Positions 1-6,358 of a stretch of DNA of 6,358 nt are shown piece by piece. The stretch spans positions 1 through 6,358 of the forward strand of contig JAZUFN010000006.1 in NCBI GenBank assembly GCA_045640725.1. The letters run 5' to 3'. Each line of letters starts with the position of its first letter. Position 1 is the first letter of the stretch. The translations under genes and the position numbers were made by a program. The DNA comes from RGIG3528 sp045640725 (GTDB lineage Bacteria > Bacillota > Clostridia > Lachnospirales > Lachnospiraceae). Under the pieces are notes generated by a model. The model saw only the letters and a list, made by a program, of their open reading frames with translations. It was not told where the DNA came from and made no database searches.

Positions 1-12
1 AATAGACTTCAT
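1..12 (-). CDS. Start of a downstream gene, cut by the window edge
   Basis: An ATG at 12-10 opens a frame (Met-Lys-Ser-Ile) that runs off the left edge. It begins 14 bases after the response regulator stop (27-29). An AGGA ribosome binding site (19-22) precedes it with a 6-base spacer, and no terminator lies between. I infer a third gene of the histidine kinase/response regulator operon. Four codons cannot identify the product. It could be a chance ATG, so confidence is modest. Confidence 0.45.
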
Positions 13-26
13 TGCCTATCCTGTTA

Positions 27-803
27 CTATTCTGTTTTAAACAAAGAATTGGAAAATTCACTCCAACTGTACTGAGCCATATACTCACCGTGATATGCGT
101 TAATTCCCTGGCTTTTGCCATCCTTCCAATCGAAGTAGTCACAGTCAATAAGTTCTCTTTTAACCCCCAAGCTTCCCCAACTGCTTTCTATAATGTTTTC
201 ACAGTTATGTTCACTCAGTGAGTCCATCAGGTCCTTTTTTATATTGCTTAAATAGGATTTATGATTATCATCTTCCCATAAAAAGGCCATAATTTCCTTA
301 TTGGTACAGCCTGCCCCATCCCTATCAATCAGATATGCCATCATTTCTTTGATTTTTTCGTATTTAAAGTCTAAAATCTGACCATCCACATATATTTCAA
401 AATTACCAAAGCATTTAGCAGAGACTCTGTTTTTCTTCTTCTGACTTACGGGATATCTCAGGCATTTTATCTGCTCCTCTACCGCCTCCTCAGTAATAGG
501 CTTTAAAAGATAGCCGCTGGCATTTAACTGATATGCTTCCAAAGCGTGTTCCGAGTATCCTGTTGTAAAAATTATATTGGTACTGGGATATAGCTGCTTG
601 ATACCCTTCGCCAGACTGATACCGGATATTCCCGGCATCTGAATATCCGTAAATACCACATCAAAAGGACTATCGGCAAAATGATCCATAACCTTGGACT
701 GCTTCATTTCCAACACAATTTCGCTATCAGGTAAAAGCTTGTTCAGAATGCTTTGCATGGCTTCAATTGCAAAATATTCATCATCAATCACCAGTATTCT
801 CAT
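27..803 (-). CDS. Response regulator: receiver domain plus SARP-like winged-helix output domain
   Basis: This is the output half of a two-component system, a cytoplasmic transcription regulator of 258 residues. Residues 1-115 form a receiver (CheY-like) domain. It has the acidic pair D7/D8, phospho-acceptor D53 in the FTDIQMPG context, conserved T81, switch-position Y98 and K101 in the LLKP motif. After a short basic linker (about 120-130), residues 130-258 resemble the OmpR-like winged helix of SARP/BTAD-type activators (FGNFEIYVDG, then EMMAYLIDRDG and IMAFLWED). The C-terminal segment YMAQYSWSEF is typical of clostridial receiver-SARP proteins. No LytTR domain is visible. The ATG at 803 lies inside the 3' end of the sensor kinase gene (20-base overlap) and has a GGGAG site at 813-817, suggesting translational coupling. 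Family assignment is confident. Target genes are unknown. The closest alternative label is OmpR-type regulator. Confidence 0.9.
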   Translation of the reverse strand: MRILVIDDEYFAIEAMQSILNKLLPDSEIVLEMKQSKVMDHFADSPFDVVFTDIQMPGISGISLAKGIKQLYPSTNIIFTTGYSEHALEAYQLNASGYLLKPITEEAVEEQIKCLRYPVSQKKKNRVSAKCFGNFEIYVDGQILDFKYEKIKEMMAYLIDRDGAGCTNKEIMAFLWEDDNHKSYLSNIKKDLMDSLSEHNCENIIESSWGSLGVKRELIDCDYFDWKDGKSQGINAYHGEYMAQYSWSEFSNSLFKTE

Positions 804-2178
804 GTAAATTTTCTCCCTTTGGCAAAATAATTTTGCAAATTGTGCCTATACCTATAGTACTACTTACCTGTAAAGAGCCTTTGCTCATAATCCTTAATCG
901 ATTCTCCACATTGTGTAAGCCCACATGATTTTTCCCATCCAGCTTCATTTTATCCGTATCGAAACCTACTCCATCGTCAGAGATTATCACCTCTATGCAG
1001 TTATCATATTCCTTGGTCTCAATAAAGAGCAGGCCACCTTCCTCTTTTTCACATAAACCGTGCTTTATAGCATTCTCTACCAATGGTTGCAGGGTAAGCG
1101 GTGGAATCTTAAAATCGGTAGTCTGAATATTGTATGTTACTGTCAAACGCTCACCAAACCTTAACTGTTCCAGCCAAATATATATCTCTGTATGCTTCAG
1201 CTCTTCAGTAAACTCAATAAGGTCCTTATGATCAATGGAATGAAGATTCCTTCTCAGATATAAAGCGAACTGATTGGTAGCATGTTTAGCGCTTTGAGGA
1301 TCTTTATCACACAGATAACTGATGGCATTCAAAGTATTATATATAAAATGAGGCTGTATCTGCGAGACCATAATCCTGGCAGTTTGCTCCACAAGTTCTG
1401 TTTCCTTATGTTCAAGTTTAATATTTCGGTCTATTTGAACCATAATATAAACTATTAGGATAGCCAGGGTGAAGCCCAGATATATAACCGATAGCGAGTC
1501 AATAGCGTGCTGAAGCAGCGATGCCAGCATAGGAATTATAGATATCATAGCCAGGGCATATTTCTTTTTTGAATCTTTTTCTTCTGCCAGCAAAAATACA
1601 CAGCATACAATATTGCAGGCTATTGGTATCACTACCACCAGCAGATAAAGAGGTCCTGTTGCATAATAGCCCTCTTCATTAATGCAAAAAATCATTCCGT
1701 TAAAAACATTTATTACTTCAATAACAACAGATACGACTACTGCAAAGTCCGTAAAATAACTGACCCAGGTATGCTTTTTAACTCCTGTTTCCAGCTTAAT
1801 ATAACGCCAGTACAGCCAGCAAAGAACGGGCTCCATCACCATAAAAATAGAATTGGCTAATATATTCAATATTGCCAGCTCCACATACCCCTCTACCATC
1901 CAGCACTGCATGTCAGCAAATAATGCAATATATATGCAGGATTCCATGCACCATAAATATAAATCACCGCCATAAAATTTATGTTCAAAAATAGCAGATG
2001 TGGATATGATAAGTAATACGGCCATACTTACTATGTCTATCCCCATATTCATTCCATACATGGTTTTCAGAGGCATCTGCCATCTGTCTATAACATTTGC
2101 TACGGCAGTTATAAACAGAATTATCATTCCAAAAAGATTTGCCACCTGCAGTATCTGATATTTTTTCCTGATTTCCAT
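784..2178 (-). CDS. LytS-type membrane sensor histidine kinase
   Basis: This is the sensor kinase that should phosphorylate the receiver encoded immediately downstream. Numbering is from the chosen ATG at 2178 (464 residues). Eight hydrophobic stretches (about 9-30, 45-64, 73-95, 99-124, 141-164, 177-198, 207-226, 229-249) fill the first half. With a basic N-terminus this gives a cytoplasmic C-terminus. A short helix leads to the His_kinase motif SQIQPHFIYNTLN with phospho-acceptor H277, and then to an HATPase_c domain: N box LQPLVENAIKHG (363-374, N369), G1 box SDDGVGFD, GLHNVENRL and GIGT. There is no recognisable extracellular ligand domain, so the signal is probably sensed in or near the membrane. 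Start choice: the frame stays open to a TTG at 2235, but that codon sits in the upstream gene's terminator tail. ATG 2178 has a GGGGA site (2184-2188) at 5 bases. ATG 2190 is the alternative. The last 20 bases overlap the response regulator gene. Confidence 0.9.
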   Translation of the reverse strand: MEIRKKYQILQVANLFGMIILFITAVANVIDRWQMPLKTMYGMNMGIDIVSMAVLLIISTSAIFEHKFYGGDLYLWCMESCIYIALFADMQCWMVEGYVELAILNILANSIFMVMEPVLCWLYWRYIKLETGVKKHTWVSYFTDFAVVVSVVIEVINVFNGMIFCINEEGYYATGPLYLLVVVIPIACNIVCCVFLLAEEKDSKKKYALAMISIIPMLASLLQHAIDSLSVIYLGFTLAILIVYIMVQIDRNIKLEHKETELVEQTARIMVSQIQPHFIYNTLNAISYLCDKDPQSAKHATNQFALYLRRNLHSIDHKDLIEFTEELKHTEIYIWLEQLRFGERLTVTYNIQTTDFKIPPLTLQPLVENAIKHGLCEKEEGGLLFIETKEYDNCIEVIISDDGVGFDTDKMKLDGKNHVGLHNVENRLRIMSKGSLQVSSTIGIGTICKIILPKGENLHENTGD

Positions 2179-2236
2179 ACTATTCCCCATTGATCCAAAC
2201 AGATTACTCCCATAATCTTTTATGCTTACATGCAAA

Positions 2237-2258
2237 AGAGCGCCTAAAAAGACGCTCT
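2237..2258 (-). terminator. Rho-independent terminator of the coiled-coil gene
   Basis: On the minus strand an 8-bp stem (AGAGCGTC paired with GGCGCTCT, including one G-U pair) encloses a 6-base loop, TTTTTA. A short T-tract (TTTT counting the last stem base, 2237-2234) follows. It starts 8 bases after the stop codon of the coiled-coil gene. The G-U pair becomes an A-C mismatch in plus-strand RNA, and no T-tract follows on that side, so it acts on minus-strand transcripts. The short T-tract suggests termination may be incomplete, allowing some read-through into the sensor kinase gene. Confidence 0.75.
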
Positions 2259-2266
2259 GAATATAT

Positions 2267-2935
2267 CTAGAATTTTACAAACTGTGCCAGGAACAGCGCT
2301 AAAATACCTGCAAAGTTTAAAGCCCCCAGCGCAATTGAAACAATAACTTTTGAATTCAAGTGTGTTACAGCCCGCTGCTCCGCTTTGGTCTTAATCTTTT
2401 CGGTATAATCATCCTTCATACGAAGCTCCATAGCCACAATATCATTTGCAACGCTTTGCTTACTTTCAAATACTACCTGCTCAACATGATTTTTTATGGT
2501 ATTGACTTCTATTTCGGTTCTTCTGCAGCAGTCTACCATTTCTCTGTTTTCTGCCACTATATTGTTATAAACGTTCTCTCCTACTTTGTCTAATTCCTTG
2601 GCCAGATTTTTTTCCAGCTGATCCAGTCGCTTATTTAACATATTAAGAGCATAAACGAACTCGGATTCAGGCAGATTTCTGTCAGCATACTGATTTTCCT
2701 GATTATTCTGCATCCTGGCAACTCTCTGATCCAATGCTTTCTGTATCATTTCAGCCTGATCTCTCAAGTCATCAATGGCATCTGACAGTTCCCTTTCTGT
2801 AGGCAGGCGTGTTTCTCTTTCTCTCTCCATTTTTTCCGCCTCACGAGCGGCATAACCTTTTGGATCCCAATAGCCATGAAGCGGACTATAACATTTTTTT
2901 CTGTAAGATCTTCTAGTAATCATATTTTCACCCAT
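2267..2935 (-). CDS. Uncharacterised coiled-coil protein with a C-terminal membrane anchor
   Basis: I do not recognise this 222-residue protein. The N-terminus is strongly basic (RRSYRKK at 8-14) and is followed by an aromatic-rich stretch, LHGYWDPKGYAARE (19-32). Residues 30-195 are almost entirely charged or Gln/Asn-rich, with heptad-like hydrophobic spacing (for example ALNMLNKRLDQLEKNLAKELDKV), so a long, probably oligomeric coiled coil is likely. Residues 196-218 form one hydrophobic segment with only a few residues after it. With no signal peptide, this predicts a tail-anchored protein with the coil in the cytoplasm. There is no catalytic motif. It appears monocistronic, with a putative promoter and inverted repeat upstream and a terminator 8 bases downstream. 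Start: ATG 2935 has only a GGGA at 3 bases, whereas ATG 2923 has GGTGA (2928-2932) at 4 bases and may be the true start. I list the longer form because the two cannot be separated. A structural or envelope-scaffold role is only a guess. Confidence 0.8.
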   Translation of the reverse strand: MGENMITRRSYRKKCYSPLHGYWDPKGYAAREAEKMERERETRLPTERELSDAIDDLRDQAEMIQKALDQRVARMQNNQENQYADRNLPESEFVYALNMLNKRLDQLEKNLAKELDKVGENVYNNIVAENREMVDCCRRTEIEVNTIKNHVEQVVFESKQSVANDIVAMELRMKDDYTEKIKTKAEQRAVTHLNSKVIVSIALGALNFAGILALFLAQFVKF

Positions 2936-2967
2936 TTATCCCAAAGCAAAACATTTATTACAATGTG

Positions 2968-2996
2968 ACAGTAGCATATCCAAATCCGCCTTACAA
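2968..2996 (-). promoter_or_regulatory. Putative sigma-A promoter of the coiled-coil gene
   Basis: On the minus strand TTGTAA (2991-2996) and TACTGT (2968-2973) are separated by exactly 17 bases. The spacer ends in TGC, giving an extended -10 (TG one base before the hexamer). The -10 hexamer itself is weak (3 of 6 consensus bases), which the extension could offset. Transcription would begin near 2961, leaving a leader of about 25-40 bases. This is the best candidate in the gap between the adhE-unit terminator and the coiled-coil gene, but it is a pattern match only. Confidence 0.4.
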
Positions 2997-3006
2997 TAGG
3001 ATATGC
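2974..3006. repeat. 8-bp inverted repeat flanking the -35 box (possible operator)
   Basis: GCATATCC (2974-2981) and GGATATGC (2999-3006) are perfect inverted copies separated by 17 bases. The centre-to-centre distance is 25 bp, about two and a half helical turns. In minus-strand orientation one arm lies just upstream of the putative -35 hexamer and the other abuts the -10 hexamer. This is a layout expected for a dimeric regulator. With a 17-base loop and no T-tract it is unlikely to be a terminator. I do not recognise the half-site as belonging to a named regulator. Confidence 0.5.
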
Positions 3007-3055
3007 AATATTTAAGCAAAACTTTAGACGGGCTTTATTAAAGAACATGATTTGC

Positions 3056-3086
3056 AAAAAAAGAAGCCTGTATTTCAAGGCTTCTT
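3056..3086 (-). terminator. Rho-independent terminator of the adhE-phosphotransferase unit
   Basis: A perfect 9-bp stem (AAGAAGCCT at 3061-3069 against AGGCTTCTT at 3078-3086, plus-strand letters) encloses an 8-base loop. In minus-strand RNA it runs into seven consecutive U residues (3062-3056). It lies 47 bases beyond the stop of the phosphotransferase gene, with no other gene between. The plus-strand side has no comparable T-tract. Confidence 0.88.
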
Positions 3087-3133
3087 CTCTCTTTAAAAAA
3101 TTATATTGTCAGCTTTTCCCCCAAAGAGCCGGA

Positions 3134-3883
3134 TTATTCGTACTCTACTACGTCGGAAAGCTTAAGTAAATATGCTTTGTCAGCGCCCTCATACTTTAAT
3201 GAAAGAGCTGCTGCTGCAACAGGAATCCACTTCTGTACGTACTGCATGGCTGTATCAGTCTTTTCGCAGAAAAGAGCCAGATACTTTTTCGCTGTAGCCT
3301 CATCGTAGGAAAGGCTAAGCAGAAGGTAAGTGGTAGCTACATCACCTGAGGCATTACCCTGGGTAGCATGTGCCCAGTCAAGAATAAATGCCTTACCGTT
3401 CTTATCAATAACTACGTTGGATGGATTGAAGTCACCATGGCAAACCTTTACGTGCTTTGGCATGGACTCCAGACGGGTACGAAGCTCATAACGCTCTGTA
3501 GCATTGATATCAGCTGCTAAGAGCTTCTCATTCATCTTATCCTTAAGCTTGTTAAGACCACGGGCTGTGTGTCTCTGCATTTCGATCTGCAGGTCACAAA
3601 GCTGCTCCAAATACTCATCCTTTTTAGCAGGATTCTCTGAAATAAGCTCTGCCAGAGTCTTACCTTCAATAAAATCACTTACGATAGCCCATTTGCCATC
3701 TATCATGGCTACTTCACGTACGCCCGGGATATTGAGGCCGGTTTCCTCTATACGAGCCTGATTGAGAGCCTCGTTAAGGACATCAGCTTTTTTATAATTA
3801 TTGTTAAATACCTTAATGCAGGCATCACCGTCACGGTATACCTTCTTTGTGCTTCTTGCTGCAATCTCAGTTGAAAGATTCAT
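3134..3883 (-). CDS. APH/choline-kinase-fold phosphotransferase, substrate unknown
   Basis: This is a predicted cytoplasmic small-molecule kinase of 249 residues, close to the usual length of the aminoglycoside phosphotransferase (APH) family. The N-lobe is compact, with a probable ATP-contacting lysine in CIKVF (K24) and a hinge-like stretch IVSDFIEGKTL (67-77). The C-lobe carries the hallmark loop CHGDFNPSN (148-156: catalytic D151, Mg-binding N156) and ILDWAHA (167-173: D169, equivalent to the kinase DFG aspartate). The catalytic residues are all present, so the enzyme should be active. The family phosphorylates aminoglycosides, choline, ethanolamine, sugars and other hydroxyl compounds. 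Nothing here picks one, and drug resistance should not be assumed. The ATG at 3883 has an exceptionally strong ribosome binding site and lies 17 bases after the adhE stop, so the two genes are almost certainly cotranscribed. Confidence 0.88.
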   Translation of the reverse strand: MNLSTEIAARSTKKVYRDGDACIKVFNNNYKKADVLNEALNQARIEETGLNIPGVREVAMIDGKWAIVSDFIEGKTLAELISENPAKKDEYLEQLCDLQIEMQRHTARGLNKLKDKMNEKLLAADINATERYELRTRLESMPKHVKVCHGDFNPSNVVIDKNGKAFILDWAHATQGNASGDVATTYLLLSLSYDEATAKKYLALFCEKTDTAMQYVQKWIPVAAAALSLKYEGADKAYLLKLSDVVEYE

Positions 3884-3889
3884 CTTTTT

Positions 3890-3898
3890 CCCCTCCCC
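3890..3898 (-). promoter_or_regulatory. Very strong ribosome binding site of the phosphotransferase gene
   Basis: On the minus strand GGGGAGGGG lies 6 bases before the ATG at 3883 and fixes that start. It fills most of the 17-base adhE-phosphotransferase gap. The TAG at 3898-3900 is in frame with adhE directly after its TAA stop, giving adhE tandem stops. Strong initiation here suggests the kinase is translated well from the adhE message rather than by weak read-through. Confidence 0.8.
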
Positions 3899-3900
3899 TA

Positions 3901-6358
3901 TTATACTGTCTCACTATTTTTGCCATAGTATGCGTTCAAGAACATCTGCTTAATCTCGGAGATAAGTGGATATCTTGGGTTGGCACCTGTACACTGGTCA
4001 TCAAATGCATTTTCACTCATTTCATCCAGTCTGTCAAGGAAGTTCTTCTCATCGATACCATACTCTTTAATGGAATCCTTGATACCAACAGCATGCTTAA
4101 GATCATTAACAGCCTTGATAAGGTTTTCTACGCTTTCTTTATCGTTTTTGCCCTTAAGGCCCAGAGCTTCCGCAACCTCTGCATAACGCTCCATGGTATG
4201 AGGATGATCGTACTGAGAGAAGGTACCCATCTTTGTTGGCTTATCTACTGCATTGAATCTGATAACCTGTTCAATCATAAGAGCATTAGCTACACCGTGA
4301 GGAAGGTGATGGAAAGCTCCCAGCTTATGTGCCATAGAGTGACATACACCCAGGAAAGCATTGGCAAATGCCATACCTGCCATGGTAGCTGCATTGGCCA
4401 TCTTCTCGCGGGCAACATAGTCTGTCTGACCGTTCTCATATGCCTTCGGAAGATACTTGAAGATATCGCGAAGAGCCTGGATAGCAAGACCATCAGTATA
4501 GCCTGTAGCCATGATGGATGCGTATGCCTCCAGTGCGTGGGTTACAGCGTCGATACCTGAAGCTGCTGTAAGTCCCTTAGGAGCTGACATGTGAAGGTCT
4601 GTATCTACAATAGCCATATCAGGCATAAGCTCATAATCTGCCAGAGGATACTTAACGCCGGAAACCTCATCTGTAATAACAGCAAAAGGTGTAACCTCGG
4701 AACCTGTACCTGCAGATGTAGGGATAGCTACGAAATAAGCCTTCTCGCCCATCTTAGGGAAAGTATAGATTCTCTTTCTGATATCACAGAAACGCATAGC
4801 CATATCCTGGAAATCTACTTCAGGATGCTCGTAGAGAACCCACATAATCTTGCCGGCATCCATAGCAGAACCACCACCAAGAGCGATAATAACGTCAGGA
4901 TTAAAGGATGTCATAACCTTTGCACCCTCTTTTGCACAGGCAAGTGTTGGGTCCGGAGCTACATCAAAGAAGGTCTCATGTGCGATACCCATTTCATCCA
5001 GCTTGTCTGTAATACACTTTGTATAACCATTCTTGTAAAGGAAAGCATCTGTTACGATAAACGCTCTCTTCTTTCCCATTACATTCTTTAATTCGTCAAG
5101 GGCTACCGGCAGGCAACCTCTCTTAAGATATACCTTCTCAGGTGCTCTGAACCACAGCATGTTTTCTCTCCTCTCAGCCACTGTTTTGATATTAAGAAGG
5201 TGCTTTACACCTACATTCTCTGAAACGGAATTGCCGCCCCAGGAACCACAACCCAGTGTAAGGGATGGAGCCAGTTTGAAATTGTAAAGGTCTCCGATAC
5301 CACCCTGAGAAGCAGGAGTATTAACGATAATACGACAGGTCTTCATGCGGCTTCTGAACTCAGCCAGTTTCTCACCCTCTGTAGTAGGATTGAGGTAGAT
5401 GGAAGAAGTATGACCATAACCACCATCAGCAATCAGCTTCTCAGCCTTTGTGAAAGCATCCTCCATATCCTTTGCCTTGTACATGGCAAGTACAGGAGAA
5501 AGCTTCTCATGAGCAAATTCCTCTGAAAGCTCTACGGACTCTACTTCACCGATAAGAATCTTTGTTTCGGCAGGTACTGTAACTCCTGCCAGCTCAGCAA
5601 TCTTTACAGCCTTCTGGCCAACGATTTTTGCATTAAGAGCTCCATTAATAAGAATAGTTTTTCTTACCTTCTCTATCTCGTCCTTCTTAAGGAAATAGCA
5701 TCCACGTGCTGCAAATTCTTTCTTTGCCGCATCGTATACCTTTTTATGAACGATAACAGACTGCTCGGAAGCACAGATCATACCATTATCAAATGTTTTG
5801 GAATGAATGATGGAGTTAACAGCAAGGATTACATCAGCTGTCTCATCAATAATAGCAGGTGTGTTGCCTGCGCCAACACCCAGTGCAGGCTTACCTGATG
5901 AGTAAGCTGCCTTAACCATGCCAGGTCCGCCTGTAGCCAGGATAATGTCAGCTTCCTTCATAATCATATTGGTCATGTCCAGTGAAGGAACATCGATCCA
6001 GCCGATAATGTCTGCAGGTGCGCCGGCCTTAACTGCTGCCTCAAGCACTACCTTTGCCGCAGCGATGGTAGAATTTTTTGCTCTTGGATGAGGGCTTATA
6101 ATGATACCATTTCTGGTCTTAAGGCAAAGAAGGGTCTTAAATATAGCTGTTGATGTAGGATTGGTAGTAGGAATAACAGCTGCTACCAGACCGATAGGCT
6201 CAGCTACCTTTGTAACACCGTAAGCCTTATCCTCTTCGATAACGCCACAGGTCTTTGTATTTTTATATGCATTGTAAATATATTCAGATGCAAAGTGGTT
6301 CTTTATAACCTTATCTTCCACTATGCCCATGCCTGTCTCTTCAACTGCCATTTTAGCC
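3901..6358 (-). CDS. adhE: Bifunctional acetaldehyde-CoA/alcohol dehydrogenase AdhE (5' partial)
   Basis: AdhE reduces acetyl-CoA to acetaldehyde and then ethanol, oxidising two NADH, and forms cytoplasmic spirosome filaments in characterised species. Numbering is from the Met at 6351. Residues 1 to about 395 are the aldehyde dehydrogenase half, with PTTNPTSTAIFK, SPHPRAK, ATGGPGMVKAAYSSGKP and catalytic C193 in MICASEQ. A linker near 396-411 (ENMLWFRAPEKVYLKRG) leads to the iron-dependent alcohol dehydrogenase half (about 412-816), with GGGSAMDAGK and expected iron ligands D601, H605, H671 and H685 all present. That Met matches an internal Met (about residue 52) of E. coli AdhE. The frame stays open upstream as Ala-Lys to the window edge, like the AKM of E. 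coli, so roughly 50 N-terminal residues lie outside. The C-terminus ends soon after AYYG and lacks the Lys/Ala-rich tail of the E. coli enzyme. The promoter is not in view. It leads the unit with the phosphotransferase. Confidence 0.97.
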   Translation of the reverse strand, partial: AKMAVEETGMGIVEDKVIKNHFASEYIYNAYKNTKTCGVIEEDKAYGVTKVAEPIGLVAAVIPTTNPTSTAIFKTLLCLKTRNGIIISPHPRAKNSTIAAAKVVLEAAVKAGAPADIIGWIDVPSLDMTNMIMKEADIILATGGPGMVKAAYSSGKPALGVGAGNTPAIIDETADVILAVNSIIHSKTFDNGMICASEQSVIVHKKVYDAAKKEFAARGCYFLKKDEIEKVRKTILINGALNAKIVGQKAVKIAELAGVTVPAETKILIGEVESVELSEEFAHEKLSPVLAMYKAKDMEDAFTKAEKLIADGGYGHTSSIYLNPTTEGEKLAEFRSRMKTCRIIVNTPASQGGIGDLYNFKLAPSLTLGCGSWGGNSVSENVGVKHLLNIKTVAERRENMLWFRAPEKVYLKRGCLPVALDELKNVMGKKRAFIVTDAFLYKNGYTKCITDKLDEMGIAHETFFDVAPDPTLACAKEGAKVMTSFNPDVIIALGGGSAMDAGKIMWVLYEHPEVDFQDMAMRFCDIRKRIYTFPKMGEKAYFVAIPTSAGTGSEVTPFAVITDEVSGVKYPLADYELMPDMAIVDTDLHMSAPKGLTAASGIDAVTHALEAYASIMATGYTDGLAIQALRDIFKYLPKAYENGQTDYVAREKMANAATMAGMAFANAFLGVCHSMAHKLGAFHHLPHGVANALMIEQVIRFNAVDKPTKMGTFSQYDHPHTMERYAEVAEALGLKGKNDKESVENLIKAVNDLKHAVGIKDSIKEYGIDEKNFLDRLDEMSENAFDDQCTGANPRYPLISEIKQMFLNAYYGKNSETV

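Noticed and set aside
12..221. Plus-strand open frame of 69 codons opposite the response regulator C-terminus
   Set aside because: It is antisense to a confidently assigned domain. It looks hydrophobic only because it is the complement of a charged coding region.
2944..3022. Two direct copies of AAGCAAAAC (2944-2952 and 3014-3022) in the intergenic region
   Set aside because: They are nine-base A-rich matches 70 bases apart in AT-rich DNA. They could easily be chance and have no consistent relation to the promoter candidate.
3033..3043. Palindrome CTTTATTAAAG
   Set aside because: It is short and AT-rich, sits just beyond the terminator, and matches no operator that I can name.
3134..3883. 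Reading the phosphotransferase as an antibiotic resistance gene
   Set aside because: The APH fold is shared by many housekeeping kinases. The gene is coupled to adhE and no mobile-element signatures are nearby.
3847..4560. Plus-strand open frame of 237 codons opposite adhE and the phosphotransferase
   Set aside because: It is antisense to two strongly supported genes and spans their junction. The translation is Cys/Ile/His-rich with no recognisable domain, and no ribosome binding site was evident.
4591..5091. Plus-strand open frame of 166 codons opposite the alcohol dehydrogenase half of adhE
   Set aside because: It mirrors the codon pattern of adhE. The composition is unlike a real protein and there is no independent support.
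6349..6351. ATG at 6351 as the true start of adhE
   Set aside because: The frame continues upstream as Ala-Lys, matching the AKM context at an internal position of E. coli AdhE. About 50 conserved N-terminal residues would otherwise be missing.

Overview
The window reads as the chromosome of an anaerobic, fermentative Firmicute, most likely a Lachnospiraceae member (Butyrivibrio/Roseburia-like). That placement is an inference. It rests on a clostridial-type bifunctional AdhE, strong purine-rich Shine-Dalgarno sites, moderate-to-low GC, and a LytS-type kinase paired with a response regulator that carries a SARP-like output domain. Every gene I can support lies on the minus strand, so transcription runs from high to low coordinates. 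The plus-strand open frames are antisense shadows.

Right-hand unit (6358 to 3056): adhE, cut at its 5' end by the window edge, encodes the enzyme that reduces acetyl-CoA to ethanol. Seventeen bases after its stop comes a small APH/choline-kinase-fold phosphotransferase of unknown substrate, with a very strong ribosome binding site. A good Rho-independent terminator (3056-3086) closes this two-gene unit.

Middle unit (3006 to 2237): a roughly 200-base intergenic region holds the terminator above and a plausible promoter. The promoter's -35 box lies between the two arms of an 8-bp inverted repeat. It would drive a single gene for a 222-residue coiled-coil protein with one C-terminal membrane anchor, which I do not recognise. 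A compact terminator follows 8 bases after its stop.

Left-hand unit (2178 to 1): a membrane sensor histidine kinase (eight hydrophobic segments, then HisKA-like and ATPase modules) overlaps by 20 bases the gene for its response regulator (receiver plus SARP-like winged helix). A further coding start with its own ribosome binding site lies at 12 to 1 and runs off the window.

The three units are adjacent and co-directional, but the two terminators suggest they are largely independent. Whether the two-component system controls the coiled-coil gene or adhE cannot be read from the sequence. I see no CRISPR array, insertion sequence, tRNA or rRNA, and no clearly exotic system. The least explained items are the coiled-coil gene with its putative operator, and the kinase coupled to adhE.
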